Shown here one piece after another: positions 55,378-64,000 of a DNA stretch of 64,000 bases. Made by a program: the position numbers and the translations under genes. Numbering within the stretch: the first letter of the stretch is position 1; each line of letters opens with the position of its first letter. The stretch is from Chromobacterium subtsugae. GTDB taxonomy: Bacteria > Pseudomonadota > Gammaproteobacteria > Burkholderiales > Chromobacteriaceae. The stretch is from positions 310,001-374,000 of the forward strand of contig NZ_JYKA01000002.1 in the NCBI RefSeq assembly GCF_001676875.1. The letters are read 5' to 3'. Under the pieces are notes generated by a model, which worked only from the letters and a program-made list of their open reading frames with translations, was not told the origin of the DNA and made no database searches.

Positions 55378-56442
55378 ATGCAACGCCAGACCGACGACGT
55401 CAGAATCCGCGAGATCAAGGAACTCCTCCCGCCTATCGCCCACCTGTATGAGCTGCCGATCAGCGAACAGGCTTCCGAGCTGATCTACAACACCCGCCGC
55501 GACATCTCGGCGCTGCTGCGCGGCGAGGACGACCGCCTGCTGGTGGTGATCGGCCCCTGTTCGATCCACGACACCGACGCCGCGATCGAATACGCGCAGA
55601 AGCTGGCGCCGCTGCGCGCCGCGCTGGCCGGCGAGCTAGTGGTGGTGATGCGGGTGTACTTCGAGAAACCGCGCACCACCGTCGGCTGGAAGGGTCTGAT
55701 CAACGATCCGCACCTGAATGAGTCGTACGACATCAACGCCGGCCTGCGCATCGCCCGCCGCCTGCTCTTGACGCTGAACAACCAGGGCATGCCGGCCGCC
55801 ACCGAATTCCTCGACATGATCACGCCGCAGTACTTCGCCGACCTGATCAGCTGGGGCGCCATCGGCGCGCGCACCACCGAAAGCCAGGTGCACCGCGAGC
55901 TGGCCTCCGGCCTGTCCTGCCCGGTGGGCTTCAAGAACGGCACCGACGGCAACCTGAAAATCGCGGTCGACGCCATCCGTTCGTCCAGCGTGCCGCACCA
56001 CTTCCTGTCGGTGACCAAGACCGGCCATTCCGCCATCGTCTCCACCGGCGGCAATCCGGACTGCCACGTGATCCTGCGCGGCGGCAAGGAACCCAACTAC
56101 TCGCCGGAGCACGTGCGCGCCGCCGCCGCCGAACTGACCGCGGTCGGCCTGCCGCACAAGCTGATGGTGGACTTCAGCCACGCCAACAGCCGCAAGGACT
56201 ACCGCCGCCAGATGGAAGTGAGCGCCGACGTGGCCGGCCAGATCGCCGGCGGCGACCGCAACATCTTCGGCGTGATGGTGGAAAGCCACCTGGTGGAAGG
56301 CCGCCAGGACCAGAAGCCCGGCTACGAGCTGACCTACGGCCAGAGCATCACCGACGGCTGCCTGGGCTGGAGCGACACCGAGAAGCTGCTGACCCAATTG
56401 GCCGAAGCGGTGAAGGCACGCCGCGCCGGCGCGGCCGAGTAA
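55378..56442 (+). CDS. aroG: 3-deoxy-7-phosphoheptulonate synthase, class I
   Basis: This 354-residue cytosolic enzyme condenses PEP and erythrose 4-phosphate in the first step of the shikimate pathway. LLVVIGPCSIHDTDAA, MRVYFEKPRTTVGWKGLIND, the metal-site PHKLMVDFSHANSRKD and GARTTESQVHRELASGLSCP are conserved. It belongs to the E. coli AroFGH type; which aromatic amino acid inhibits it cannot be decided, so aroG is used loosely. No adjacent aromatic genes. tkt in this window supplies erythrose 4-phosphate. Confidence 0.95.
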   Translation: MQRQTDDVRIREIKELLPPIAHLYELPISEQASELIYNTRRDISALLRGEDDRLLVVIGPCSIHDTDAAIEYAQKLAPLRAALAGELVVVMRVYFEKPRTTVGWKGLINDPHLNESYDINAGLRIARRLLLTLNNQGMPAATEFLDMITPQYFADLISWGAIGARTTESQVHRELASGLSCPVGFKNGTDGNLKIAVDAIRSSSVPHHFLSVTKTGHSAIVSTGGNPDCHVILRGGKEPNYSPEHVRAAAAELTAVGLPHKLMVDFSHANSRKDYRRQMEVSADVAGQIAGGDRNIFGVMVESHLVEGRQDQKPGYELTYGQSITDGCLGWSDTEKLLTQLAEAVKARRAGAAE

Positions 56443-56463
56443 GCCCAGCCCGCCGCAATGAAA

Positions 56464-56490
56464 ACGCCCCGCGCCAAGCGGGGCGTCCGC
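56464..56490. terminator. Bidirectional terminator between aroG and PHB depolymerase
   Basis: ACGCCCCGC (56464-56472) pairs with GCGGGGCGT (56478-56486). An A run on one side gives TTTT directly after the stem for minus-strand transcription; a T run appears four bases after the stem on plus. Confidence 0.8.
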
Positions 56491-56504
56491 TTTTCGGCGC
56501 CGCC

Positions 56505-57497
56505 TCAGCGCGCGGAAACCAGGCGGTCGGCCATCGCCTTCAACGCCTGCATCTGCAGGCCTTCCTTCCAGGCATAAGCCGGCCCGGTGTAGGCGAACCA
56601 GTCCCAGCAGCCCTGCGGATTCGCCGCCGAGGTGGTGGTTTGCGGATACAGCACCAGGATGCGGTTGCTGTCGGCCCACTCGTTGTAGCCGGCGTGAGCG
56701 TAGAAGTCGTCGCCCACCGCGCCGGCGTACTGCTTGCAGCCGTGCAGCGCGATATGGACCTTGCACGCCTCGCCTTGCTCGCAGGCCTTGGGCACGTAGA
56801 CGAAGCCCTCGTCGGCCAGGCTGCTGCCGACGGCGGCATACGGCCGCTGGTCGAAGCGGACCACCCGGCCGCCCAGCGCCTGCGCCTTGGGCTGCAGCGG
56901 CCCGTAGATGTGCCGCAGCAGCACGCCGGCCTGGTCGTAACCCTGTCCCTGCCAGCTGCAATGATTGATGTAGGGCGAGGCGGTGGTTCCGCAATCGTTG
57001 CCGTAGGTCGGCGTGATCTGCGCATGGCCGGCCGGCAGCCGGCGCTCGTACTGGATCTGCCTGTCCGGCACCCCGGCCAGGCGGAAGAAGGCGGCGGCAC
57101 TGTCGACCACCGGCGTCTTCACCGTGTTGTCCTGGCTGCCGCTGAACAGGTAGACCCGGCTCCTGGCCAGGTTGGGCAGCGGGTCGATATGGCCGCCGGC
57201 GGCGAAGATGCCCGCCGCGGCCAGCAACTGCGCCGCGCTGGGCGGCGGGCCGCTCATGCAGGCGGCGGTGCCGGCGAAACTGTCCAGCGCGCAATAGTAC
57301 GGACCGCCGGCCACCACGCCGACGCCCACCACCGACGCCGAATACGCCACCTGGTACTGCACCGCCATGAAGGCCCCCGACGACAAGCCGGACACCGAAG
57401 ACTGGCGGGCGTCGCCGTGGAAGGCCGGCAGCGGCTCCGCCGCCCAGGCCGGCAAGGCCAAGGCGGCCGCCAGCAGAATCACATGCCTGATGCTCAT
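56505..57497 (-). CDS. Secreted poly(3-hydroxybutyrate) depolymerase family esterase
   Basis: This 330-residue exported protein has a signal peptide MSIRHVILLAAALALPAWAAE. The lipase box is in VSGLSSGAFMAVQ (S39). The core includes VYLFSGSQDNTV and YGNDCGTTASPYI, and a late HGCKQYAGAVGDDFYAHAGY segment with LYPQTTTS...NPQGCWDWF is characteristic of the PHB depolymerase/esterase group. It should cleave short-chain polyhydroxyalkanoate or related esters outside the cytoplasm. GAGGAG before the ATG at 57497 fixes the start. A 15-bp palindrome lies upstream. Confidence 0.87.
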   Translation of the reverse strand: MSIRHVILLAAALALPAWAAEPLPAFHGDARQSSVSGLSSGAFMAVQYQVAYSASVVGVGVVAGGPYYCALDSFAGTAACMSGPPPSAAQLLAAAGIFAAGGHIDPLPNLARSRVYLFSGSQDNTVKTPVVDSAAAFFRLAGVPDRQIQYERRLPAGHAQITPTYGNDCGTTASPYINHCSWQGQGYDQAGVLLRHIYGPLQPKAQALGGRVVRFDQRPYAAVGSSLADEGFVYVPKACEQGEACKVHIALHGCKQYAGAVGDDFYAHAGYNEWADSNRILVLYPQTTTSAANPQGCWDWFAYTGPAYAWKEGLQMQALKAMADRLVSAR

Positions 57498-57577
57498 GAA
57501 CGCTCCTCGCAATGAAAGGCCGTCCCCGCCGGCGAGATGCCGGTAGCGGCCGGAAAATATGAACATGGCAAATAATG

Positions 57578-57592
57578 CATTGAAAATCAATG
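57578..57592. promoter_or_regulatory. Palindrome upstream of the PHB depolymerase gene
   Basis: CATTGA (57578-57583) and TCAATG (57587-57592) flank AAA in an AT-rich stretch 80 bases before the depolymerase start. A possible operator; no regulator is assigned. Confidence 0.35.
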
Positions 57593-57629
57593 ACAAATAT
57601 CAGTCATGCCGATTTCCGGCCCGCGCGCT

Positions 57630-58013
57630 TCACGCCTCCTCGGCCAGCACGTCCTTCAAGGCCAGCAGCGCATTGCTCACCGCCGGCCCGCCGGCGTAGA
57701 AAGTCAGCTGCAGCACGGTCTCCATGATCTGCCGCCGGCTGGCGCCGGCGCGCAGCGCAGCCTCGGCATGGGCCACCAGCTGCGTCTGCGCGAAGCCCTG
57801 GGTGGCGCAGGACGCCACCAGGATCAGCTCGCGGGTGGCCAGGTCCAGCCCCGGCCGGCTCAGGATGTGGCCTGTAGCCCAGGCGATGGCCATGTCGGCG
57901 AAGTCCGGACAAATGTCCTGGATCTGCGCCACCCGCGCGCCGCCGGTGTGGCCGCCATGCAGAAACGCCATCAGCTCCAGCCCTTTTTGGTATTGCGCGT
58001 CGTTGCGTATCAT
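57630..58013 (-). CDS. Carboxymuconolactone decarboxylase family protein
   Basis: This 127-residue all-helical cytosolic protein of the CMD fold contains LDLATRELILVASCATQGFAQ, AHAEAALRAGASRRQIMETV and LTFYAGGPAVSNALLALKDV, the typical pattern of small CMD proteins. The AhpD CxxC pair is absent, so it is not a classical peroxidase partner; a single Cys lies in SCATQ. AGGAGA lies seven bases before the ATG. It is divergent from a LysR regulator 110 bases away that probably controls it. Confidence 0.85.
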   Translation of the reverse strand: MIRNDAQYQKGLELMAFLHGGHTGGARVAQIQDICPDFADMAIAWATGHILSRPGLDLATRELILVASCATQGFAQTQLVAHAEAALRAGASRRQIMETVLQLTFYAGGPAVSNALLALKDVLAEEA

Positions 58014-58123
58014 CGAAATTCTCCTGTGCGTGCCGACGCAAATGCGTCCGTCATCAGTATCATTGCGATGAATGGATTGATAAACGCGTGAACGGTGCGA
58101 TCACTGCGCACCAGGAGTTCTCA

Positions 58124-58999
58124 ATGCTGGATCTTTGCAGCAGCATGGCGATATTCGTGCAGGCCGTGGACAAAGGCAGCTTCACCGCCGCCGCCGACGC
58201 CTGCGGCCTGTCGGCCACCATGGTGGGCAAACATGTCCGCGCGCTGGAAGCGCGCGTCGGCGCGCGCCTGCTCAACCGCACCACCCGCCAGCAATCGCTG
58301 ACCGAGGTCGGCCGCATCTACTACCAGCATTGCCGCCAGCTGCTGGCGGACATCGCCGTCGCCGACGGCTGCGCCGACGCCTTGCGCGCCGCGCCGCGCG
58401 GCCTGCTGAAAATCCACGCGCCGGTGACTTTCGGCAGCCTGCGCCTGGCGCCGGCGCTGGCCGTCTACCTGCGCCGCCACCCCGAGGTGGAAGTGGACCT
58501 GACATTGGCAGACCGGATGGTGGACCTGGTGGAGGAAGGCTACGAGGCGGCGGTGCGGATAGGCGAGCTGGCCGATTCCAGCCTGGTGGCCAGGCCGCTG
58601 CAGCCCTACCGGATGTGGCTATGCGCCGCGCCGGCCTACCTGGCCGAACGCGGCGCGCCCTCCGAGCCGGCGCAGCTGGCCGGGCACGATTGCCTGGGCT
58701 TCGCCTACTGGCGCCACAAGAATCGCTGGCGCTTCGGCTCCGGCGAAAACGTGGCGGTGCGCGGGCGCTTCACCGCCAACAACGGCCAGGCGCTGCGCAC
58801 CGCCGCCCTCGCCGGCCTGGGCATCGTGATGCAGCCGGAGGCGCTGCTGGCCGACGACGTCGCCGCCGGCCGGCTGCTGCGCCTGCTGCCCGACCATCCG
58901 CTGCCTAGCCGCCCCATGCATCTGCTCTACCCGGCCGACCGCCGGCCGACGCCCAAGCTGGCCAGCTTCATCGACTTCATGCTGGCCGCCTTCGCCTGA
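58124..58999 (+). CDS. LysR-family transcriptional regulator
   Basis: This 291-residue DNA-binding protein has an N-terminal winged HTH (~4-62; FVQAVDKGSFTAAADACGLS, LEARVGARLLNRTTR) and a LysR substrate-binding domain (~88-288; GLLKIHAPVTFGSLRLAPAL, VDLVEEGYEAAVRIGEL). The CrgA-like subgroup is suggested by that last motif. The ATG at 58124 with AGGAG upstream is preferred over a GTG at 58088. It is divergently paired with the carboxymuconolactone-decarboxylase-like gene, its likely target. It converges with the DNase II gene 13 bases away. Confidence 0.9.
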   Translation: MLDLCSSMAIFVQAVDKGSFTAAADACGLSATMVGKHVRALEARVGARLLNRTTRQQSLTEVGRIYYQHCRQLLADIAVADGCADALRAAPRGLLKIHAPVTFGSLRLAPALAVYLRRHPEVEVDLTLADRMVDLVEEGYEAAVRIGELADSSLVARPLQPYRMWLCAAPAYLAERGAPSEPAQLAGHDCLGFAYWRHKNRWRFGSGENVAVRGRFTANNGQALRTAALAGLGIVMQPEALLADDVAAGRLLRLLPDHPLPSRPMHLLYPADRRPTPKLASFIDFMLAAFA

Positions 59000-59012
59000 A
59001 CACCGGACCGCG

Positions 59013-60272
59013 TCAGCGCGCGGCGGCGGCGGTGCTGCCGCCGATCAGCTTGCCGATGGACTGCGCCAGCGCGGCGTTGGGCAGCGCGAAGAACAGGCCG
59101 CCGCGGCCGTTCTGGGCGCTGGCGCAATTGCCGGACAGCGCGCCTTCCTGGTTCATGTCGCCGAAAATCGCGTAGGCGGTGCCGCCGCTGGTGCTGACGC
59201 CGATCTTGGCGTGGTTGAAGTTCTTGCCCAGCCCGCCCTTCAGCGAGAAGGTCTGGCCGGCCCAGCTGCCGGAGGTGGCGATGGCCACCGGACCCGGCGC
59301 CGGCAGGCTGCTATCCCAGCAGGCTGGCGCGCCGGCCTTGGTGGTCGTCGGAATCGCGTAGCTCTTGCTGGCTTCCCACCAGGTGGCGGCGCGCAGCGAA
59401 ATGCCGCCCAGCTCGGCCGAAACCAGTTGCCACGGCGCCACTTGCAGCGCGGAAGGCTTGGCGATCAGGGTGACGCCGCTGGACAGCTTGCTCACCTGCG
59501 GCGTCACGCTGTCCGATTGCTGGCCCAGTTGGCTGACCGCCGCCTGGATATCGGCCGGGCCGCCGTTCTTGACGATCTGCGGATTGCCCGGATCGGTCAC
59601 CGCGCTGGCGTTGGCCAGGCCCTGCAGCACCGCCAACACGTCGGCATGGCTGAGTTTCAGCGAGAAGAAATGCTGGCTGACTTCGACATCGTTGTCCTGC
59701 ACGCAGCCCAGGGTGTTGCCGTCGCTGCTGCGCGGATATTGCGCGCTGCCGGAAGCCGGCCACGACGGCGTGCTCACCTGCATCACCACGCCGTTGCCCT
59801 GCGCGTCCCAGGCCAGCACGCCCTTGGAATGCCCCCACGGCGCGTTGCAGGCGTTGCCGGAGCAGGAGGGGATGGACGGGTCGTCGTAGAACTGGTCGTT
59901 CCACACCACGTAGTTCAAGGTGCCGTTGTAGATCTGGTTGAAGGTGGCGCCGACCGGATCGGCCGGCGTGTCGCCGATGCAGCCGCCGCCCTGGCTCAGG
60001 CTGGGCTGGCTGCTGCTGGCGTAGACGTATTGCTGGCTGTAGCTGCTGCCGCTGGTATAGCTTTGCGGGTTGCCGCCGAACTGGCAGCTGTTGACCTGGG
60101 CTGCGCCGCCGCAGCCGGGAAAGGAGGCGGCGTTGAATTTGAAGGCGAACCACCAGCTGACCGGGTGGCTGGCGTCCAGCAGCGGCGATGGGGCGGCGTG
60201 GGCGCTGCCCAGCGCGGCGAGGCTGAGCGCGGCGGCCAGGGCGGCGCGGCGTAAGGCGGTGGGAACAGTCAT
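59013..60272 (-). CDS. Secreted deoxyribonuclease II family protein
   Basis: This 419-residue exported protein has a signal peptide (~1-26, LAAALSLAALGSAHAAP). The fold follows DNase II: HPVSWWFAFKFN near the N-terminus, NYVVWNDQFYDDPS, the first catalytic motif GHSKGVLAWD (H148), and the second NHAKIGVS (H354), followed by FGDMNQEGALSGN. These align in order with animal lysosomal DNase II motifs (HTKGV, DHSKW, VGDMNR). The predicted activity is metal-independent acid endonuclease. Cysteines are numerous, fitting the periplasm or exterior. AAAGGAG precedes the ATG at 60272. Confidence 0.88.
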   Translation of the reverse strand: MTVPTALRRAALAAALSLAALGSAHAAPSPLLDASHPVSWWFAFKFNAASFPGCGGAAQVNSCQFGGNPQSYTSGSSYSQQYVYASSSQPSLSQGGGCIGDTPADPVGATFNQIYNGTLNYVVWNDQFYDDPSIPSCSGNACNAPWGHSKGVLAWDAQGNGVVMQVSTPSWPASGSAQYPRSSDGNTLGCVQDNDVEVSQHFFSLKLSHADVLAVLQGLANASAVTDPGNPQIVKNGGPADIQAAVSQLGQQSDSVTPQVSKLSSGVTLIAKPSALQVAPWQLVSAELGGISLRAATWWEASKSYAIPTTTKAGAPACWDSSLPAPGPVAIATSGSWAGQTFSLKGGLGKNFNHAKIGVSTSGGTAYAIFGDMNQEGALSGNCASAQNGRGGLFFALPNAALAQSIGKLIGGSTAAAAR

Positions 60273-60398
60273 GGCGTTTCTCCTTTGTAGGTATCGTAGG
60301 GCGGTCTGAAAATGTCGACCGCGCGCCATGCTGATTGAGTATTATTTCGAAAGCTTTAAGACGCGCCCCACCGCAACAGATGTTAACCAAGTGTCCAC

Positions 60399-60407
60399 TT
60401 ATCCACA
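60399..60407 (+). promoter_or_regulatory. Perfect DnaA box 1
   Basis: TTATCCACA matches the DnaA-box consensus exactly, within the ~390-base gene-free interval 60273-60664. Confidence 0.6.
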
Positions 60408-60427
60408 GCCATGCGTCGCCATCGCAA

Positions 60428-60436
60428 TTATCCACA
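60428..60436 (+). promoter_or_regulatory. Perfect DnaA box 2
   Basis: A second exact TTATCCACA in the same orientation, 29 bases downstream of the first. Neighbouring bases are moderately AT-rich; no AT-rich unwinding element or dnaA/dnaN genes are present. Confidence 0.6.
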
Positions 60437-60506
60437 AGCCGGCGCGCGGCGGGAAAACGGGTTAGAATGGACGGATGCGCGCACTCGACATCCTGATCGT
60501 CTCCAG

Positions 60507-60642
60507 ACCCCGCGTCACCCCATCGCGGGGTGAGAGGGAAACGCGCGCGCGCATTCCGGGAGCCTAGCTCCGTCCCTCTCAAGCCCCGCCGTCCGCGGCC
60601 GGGCTTGTCTTGTTGGCATCAAACGCCCAGCCGTCGGCTTTT
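60507..60642 (+). other. Structured leader upstream of the 60665 methyltransferase
   Basis: After a TAGAAT hexamer at 60463-60468, the ~200-base leader contains successive stems. They are ACCCCGCG/CGCGGGGT (60507-60514 with 60524-60531), AGAGGGA/TCCCTCT (~60533-60539 with ~60573-60579) enclosing GGAGC-CTA-GCTCC, AAGCCC/GGGCTT (60581-60586 with 60601-60606), and a short AGCC-GTC-GGCT with TTTT (60629-60642). It resembles a regulatory 5' leader, but I recognise no riboswitch family. Confidence 0.4.
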
Positions 60643-60664
60643 CCCGACATGGAGTTTTTTGACA

Positions 60665-61393
60665 ATGACGCAAAACATCTACGACACCCCCGAATTCTTC
60701 CACGGCTACAGCCAATTGAACCGCTCAGTGCACGGTTTGGCCGGCGCGCCGGAATGGCCCAGCCTGCGGGCGCTGCTGCCGGCATTGCAAGGCGCCGCGG
60801 TGGCCGATCTGGGCTGCGGCTACGGCTGGTTCTGCCGCTGGGCGCGCGAGGCCGGCGCCAGCGCCGCGCTGGGCCTGGACGTTTCGGAAAAGATGCTGGC
60901 CCAGGCCGCGGCGATGACCCGCGACGACGCCATCGAATACCGGCGCCAGAACCTGGAAACCTTGCAATTGCCGCCTGCCGCCTTCGATCTGGTCTACAGC
61001 TCGCTGACCTTGCACTACATCGCCGACCTGGCCGGCCTGCTGGCCGCCTGCCACCGGGCCCTGAAACCGGGCGGCCGCCTGGTGTTCTCGATCGAGCATC
61101 CGATCTTCATGGCCGCCCGGCAGCCGGCGTGGCTGCAGGATGCGCAAGGCGGGCGCTGCTGGCCGGTCAGCGGCTACCAGGACGAAGGGCCGCGCGTCAC
61201 TCACTGGCTGACCGACGGCGTGATCAAGCAGCACCGCACCCTCGGCACCTTGCTCAATCAGGTGATGGCCGCCGGCTTCGCGCTGCGCCACATCGAGGAC
61301 TGGGGCCCCAGCGCCGAGCAGGTGGCGGCGATGCCGGAGCTGGCCGAGGAAAGAGAGCGGCCGATGCTGCTGTTGGTGTCGGCGCAGCGCTAG
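60665..61393 (+). CDS. Class I SAM-dependent methyltransferase
   Basis: This 242-residue cytosolic enzyme has motif I ADLGCGYGWFCRWAREAGA, post-I LGLDVSEKMLAQA, motif II FDLVYSSLTLHYIADL and motif III ALKPGGRLVFSIEHP. The general methyltransferase 11 architecture covers many small-molecule and biotin/quinone enzymes; the substrate is not evident. The start at 60665 follows GGAG at some distance. A long, hairpin-rich leader with DnaA boxes lies upstream, and a bidirectional terminator closes the gene. Confidence 0.88.
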   Translation: MTQNIYDTPEFFHGYSQLNRSVHGLAGAPEWPSLRALLPALQGAAVADLGCGYGWFCRWAREAGASAALGLDVSEKMLAQAAAMTRDDAIEYRRQNLETLQLPPAAFDLVYSSLTLHYIADLAGLLAACHRALKPGGRLVFSIEHPIFMAARQPAWLQDAQGGRCWPVSGYQDEGPRVTHWLTDGVIKQHRTLGTLLNQVMAAGFALRHIEDWGPSAEQVAAMPELAEERERPMLLLVSAQR

Positions 61394-61412
61394 CCCGCCT
61401 CGTTTCCAGATA

Positions 61413-61440
61413 AAAAGCCCCCGCCGAGGCGGGGGCTTTT
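61413..61440. terminator. Bidirectional terminator between the methyltransferase and fadH
   Basis: GCCCCCGCC (61417-61425) pairs with GGCGGGGGC (61428-61436), with AAAA before and TTTT after the stem, between convergent genes. Confidence 0.9.
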
Positions 61441-61458
61441 GCTGCGCGGACTGGGCGA

Positions 61459-63498
<2,040 letters not shown>

Positions 63499-63566
63499 TT
63501 ATGTAGCGGCCCGGGCGCTGCGCGCCCAAGCCTTTGATTCGTCTGGCGATGTCAGCTCTGCCAGTC

Positions 63567-63595
63567 AAGATACTTACTGGTAAGTAAGTTGTCAA
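63567..63595 (-). promoter_or_regulatory. fadH promoter with embedded operator
   Basis: On the minus strand TTGACA (63590-63595) and TATCTT (63567-63572) are 17 bases apart, ~85 bases from the fadH start. The spacer holds TACTTAC-TG-GTAAGTA (63571-63586), a near-perfect 16-bp palindrome of the size TetR-family repressors bind. Repressor identity is not known. Confidence 0.7.
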
Positions 63596-63615
63596 CGCGG
63601 CCGCCGGCAAACCGC

Positions 63616-63646
63616 TTGGCATGTTGCGCGCGCAGGCTCTTATAAT
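63616..63646 (+). promoter_or_regulatory. Probable promoter of the carbonic-anhydrase-like gene
   Basis: A consensus TATAAT (63641-63646) has TTGGCA 19 bases upstream (63616-63621). A GGCAGC...GCTGCC hairpin (63654-63670) follows, before AAAGGAG and the ATG at 63691. Confidence 0.5.
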
Positions 63647-63690
63647 CGCGGCAGGCAGCTTGAAGCTGCCCTCACAAAGGAGAACAACAG

Positions 63691-64000
63691 ATGTGCCAAG
63701 AAACACACCACGCTCACACCGATTGCCTGACCCCGCTGCAACAGCGCCCGCTGGGCCGCCGCGGCTTCCTGCGCCTGGCCGCGCTGGGCGGCGGCGCCGC
63801 GCTGCTGGGCAGCTTTGTGCCGCGTACGGCCTGGGCGGCCGGCGGCACCGACGTGCTGCTATTGTCCTGCATGGACTACCGGTTGGTGGATGAAACCGCC
63901 GCCTTCATGGACAGCCTGGGCCTGCGCGACAATTACGACCACATCGTGCTGGCCGGCGCGGCGCTGGGCGCGGTCACCGACAAGTTCCCGGCCTGGAACG
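63691..64000 (+). CDS. Tat-exported beta-carbonic-anhydrase-like protein, 3'-truncated by window edge
   Basis: The first 103 residues are visible. A twin-arginine signal (RRGFLRLAALGGGAALLG, ~23-50) is followed by DVLLLSCMDYRLVDE, the beta-carbonic-anhydrase CxDxR zinc/aspartate/arginine motif (C60, D62, R64), and LRDNYDHIVLAGAALGAV. The zinc-ligand HxxC region lies beyond the window, so catalytic competence cannot be judged. AAAGGAG lies ten bases before the ATG. It is divergent from fadH. Confidence 0.8.
   Translation, partial: MCQETHHAHTDCLTPLQQRPLGRRGFLRLAALGGGAALLGSFVPRTAWAAGGTDVLLLSCMDYRLVDETAAFMDSLGLRDNYDHIVLAGAALGAVTDKFPAWN

Overview
The window is a 64-kb, high-GC, densely coded stretch of bacterial chromosome with no mobile element, phage, rRNA, tRNA or CRISPR array that I can see. 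The gene set fits a betaproteobacterium, most likely of the Neisseriales and plausibly Chromobacterium or a close relative. The pointers are a DUF3460 protein, a BPSS1780-type membrane protein, twitching ATPases PilT/PilU next to yggS-proC-yggT, a split-alpha transhydrogenase, a Calvin-type class II aldolase, and an arsenal of secreted hydrolases (GH16, PHB depolymerase, DNase II). The genus is inference; the class is fairly secure.

Layout. 1-8.8 kb: a 5'-truncated RNase II-family gene, a wrecked fadD remnant, an HDOD protein, a chemoreceptor, a secreted GH16 glucanase, a methyltransferase, a hairpin-rich non-coding segment (7.06-7.25 kb) and two tandem META/DUF4377 envelope proteins. 8.8-15.5 kb: pntAA-pntAB-pntB, a periplasmic solute-binding protein, a LytS-type kinase without a regulator, a TMEM175-like channel, a DUF3460 protein and an O-methyltransferase. 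15.6-19.6 kb: tolR-tolA-tolB-pal-cpoB, without the usual tolQ and ybgC. 19.7-24.2 kb: maf-rng, a Bcr/CflA exporter and ksgA. 24.2-30 kb: a GltIJKL-type glutamate/aspartate ABC transporter, another orphan solute-binding protein and argH. 30-36 kb: an EAL phosphodiesterase, a racemase-like protein, an AraC regulator divergent from an oxidoreductase, a DeoR regulator and a membrane protein.

36.2-43.7 kb is a central carbon block on one strand: tkt, a GapB-like gap, a zinc-ribbon membrane protein, pgk, a LysE exporter and fba. It is followed by a short promoter-to-terminator unit that looks like an sRNA or leader. 44-46 kb: a solute-binding-like protein and moaD-moaE. 45.7-51.9 kb (minus strand): pilT-pilU, two tandem 537-residue response-regulator/TPR proteins, and a 2',3'-cyclic phosphodiesterase (ThpR). 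Divergent from these are yggS-proC-yggT, a cytochrome c, dksA and a DAHP synthase. 56.5-64 kb: PHB depolymerase, a carboxymuconolactone-decarboxylase-like protein divergent from a LysR regulator, a DNase II, a methyltransferase with two perfect DnaA boxes and a structured leader upstream, fadH with a palindromic operator inside its promoter, and the start of a Tat-exported carbonic-anhydrase-like protein.

I found no defence island or clearly new multi-gene system. The best candidates for new biology are the duplicated pil-linked response-regulator/TPR pair, the 43.8-kb short transcript, the 7.1-kb inverted-repeat segment, the tol cluster without tolQ, and the zinc-ribbon membrane protein embedded among glycolytic genes.
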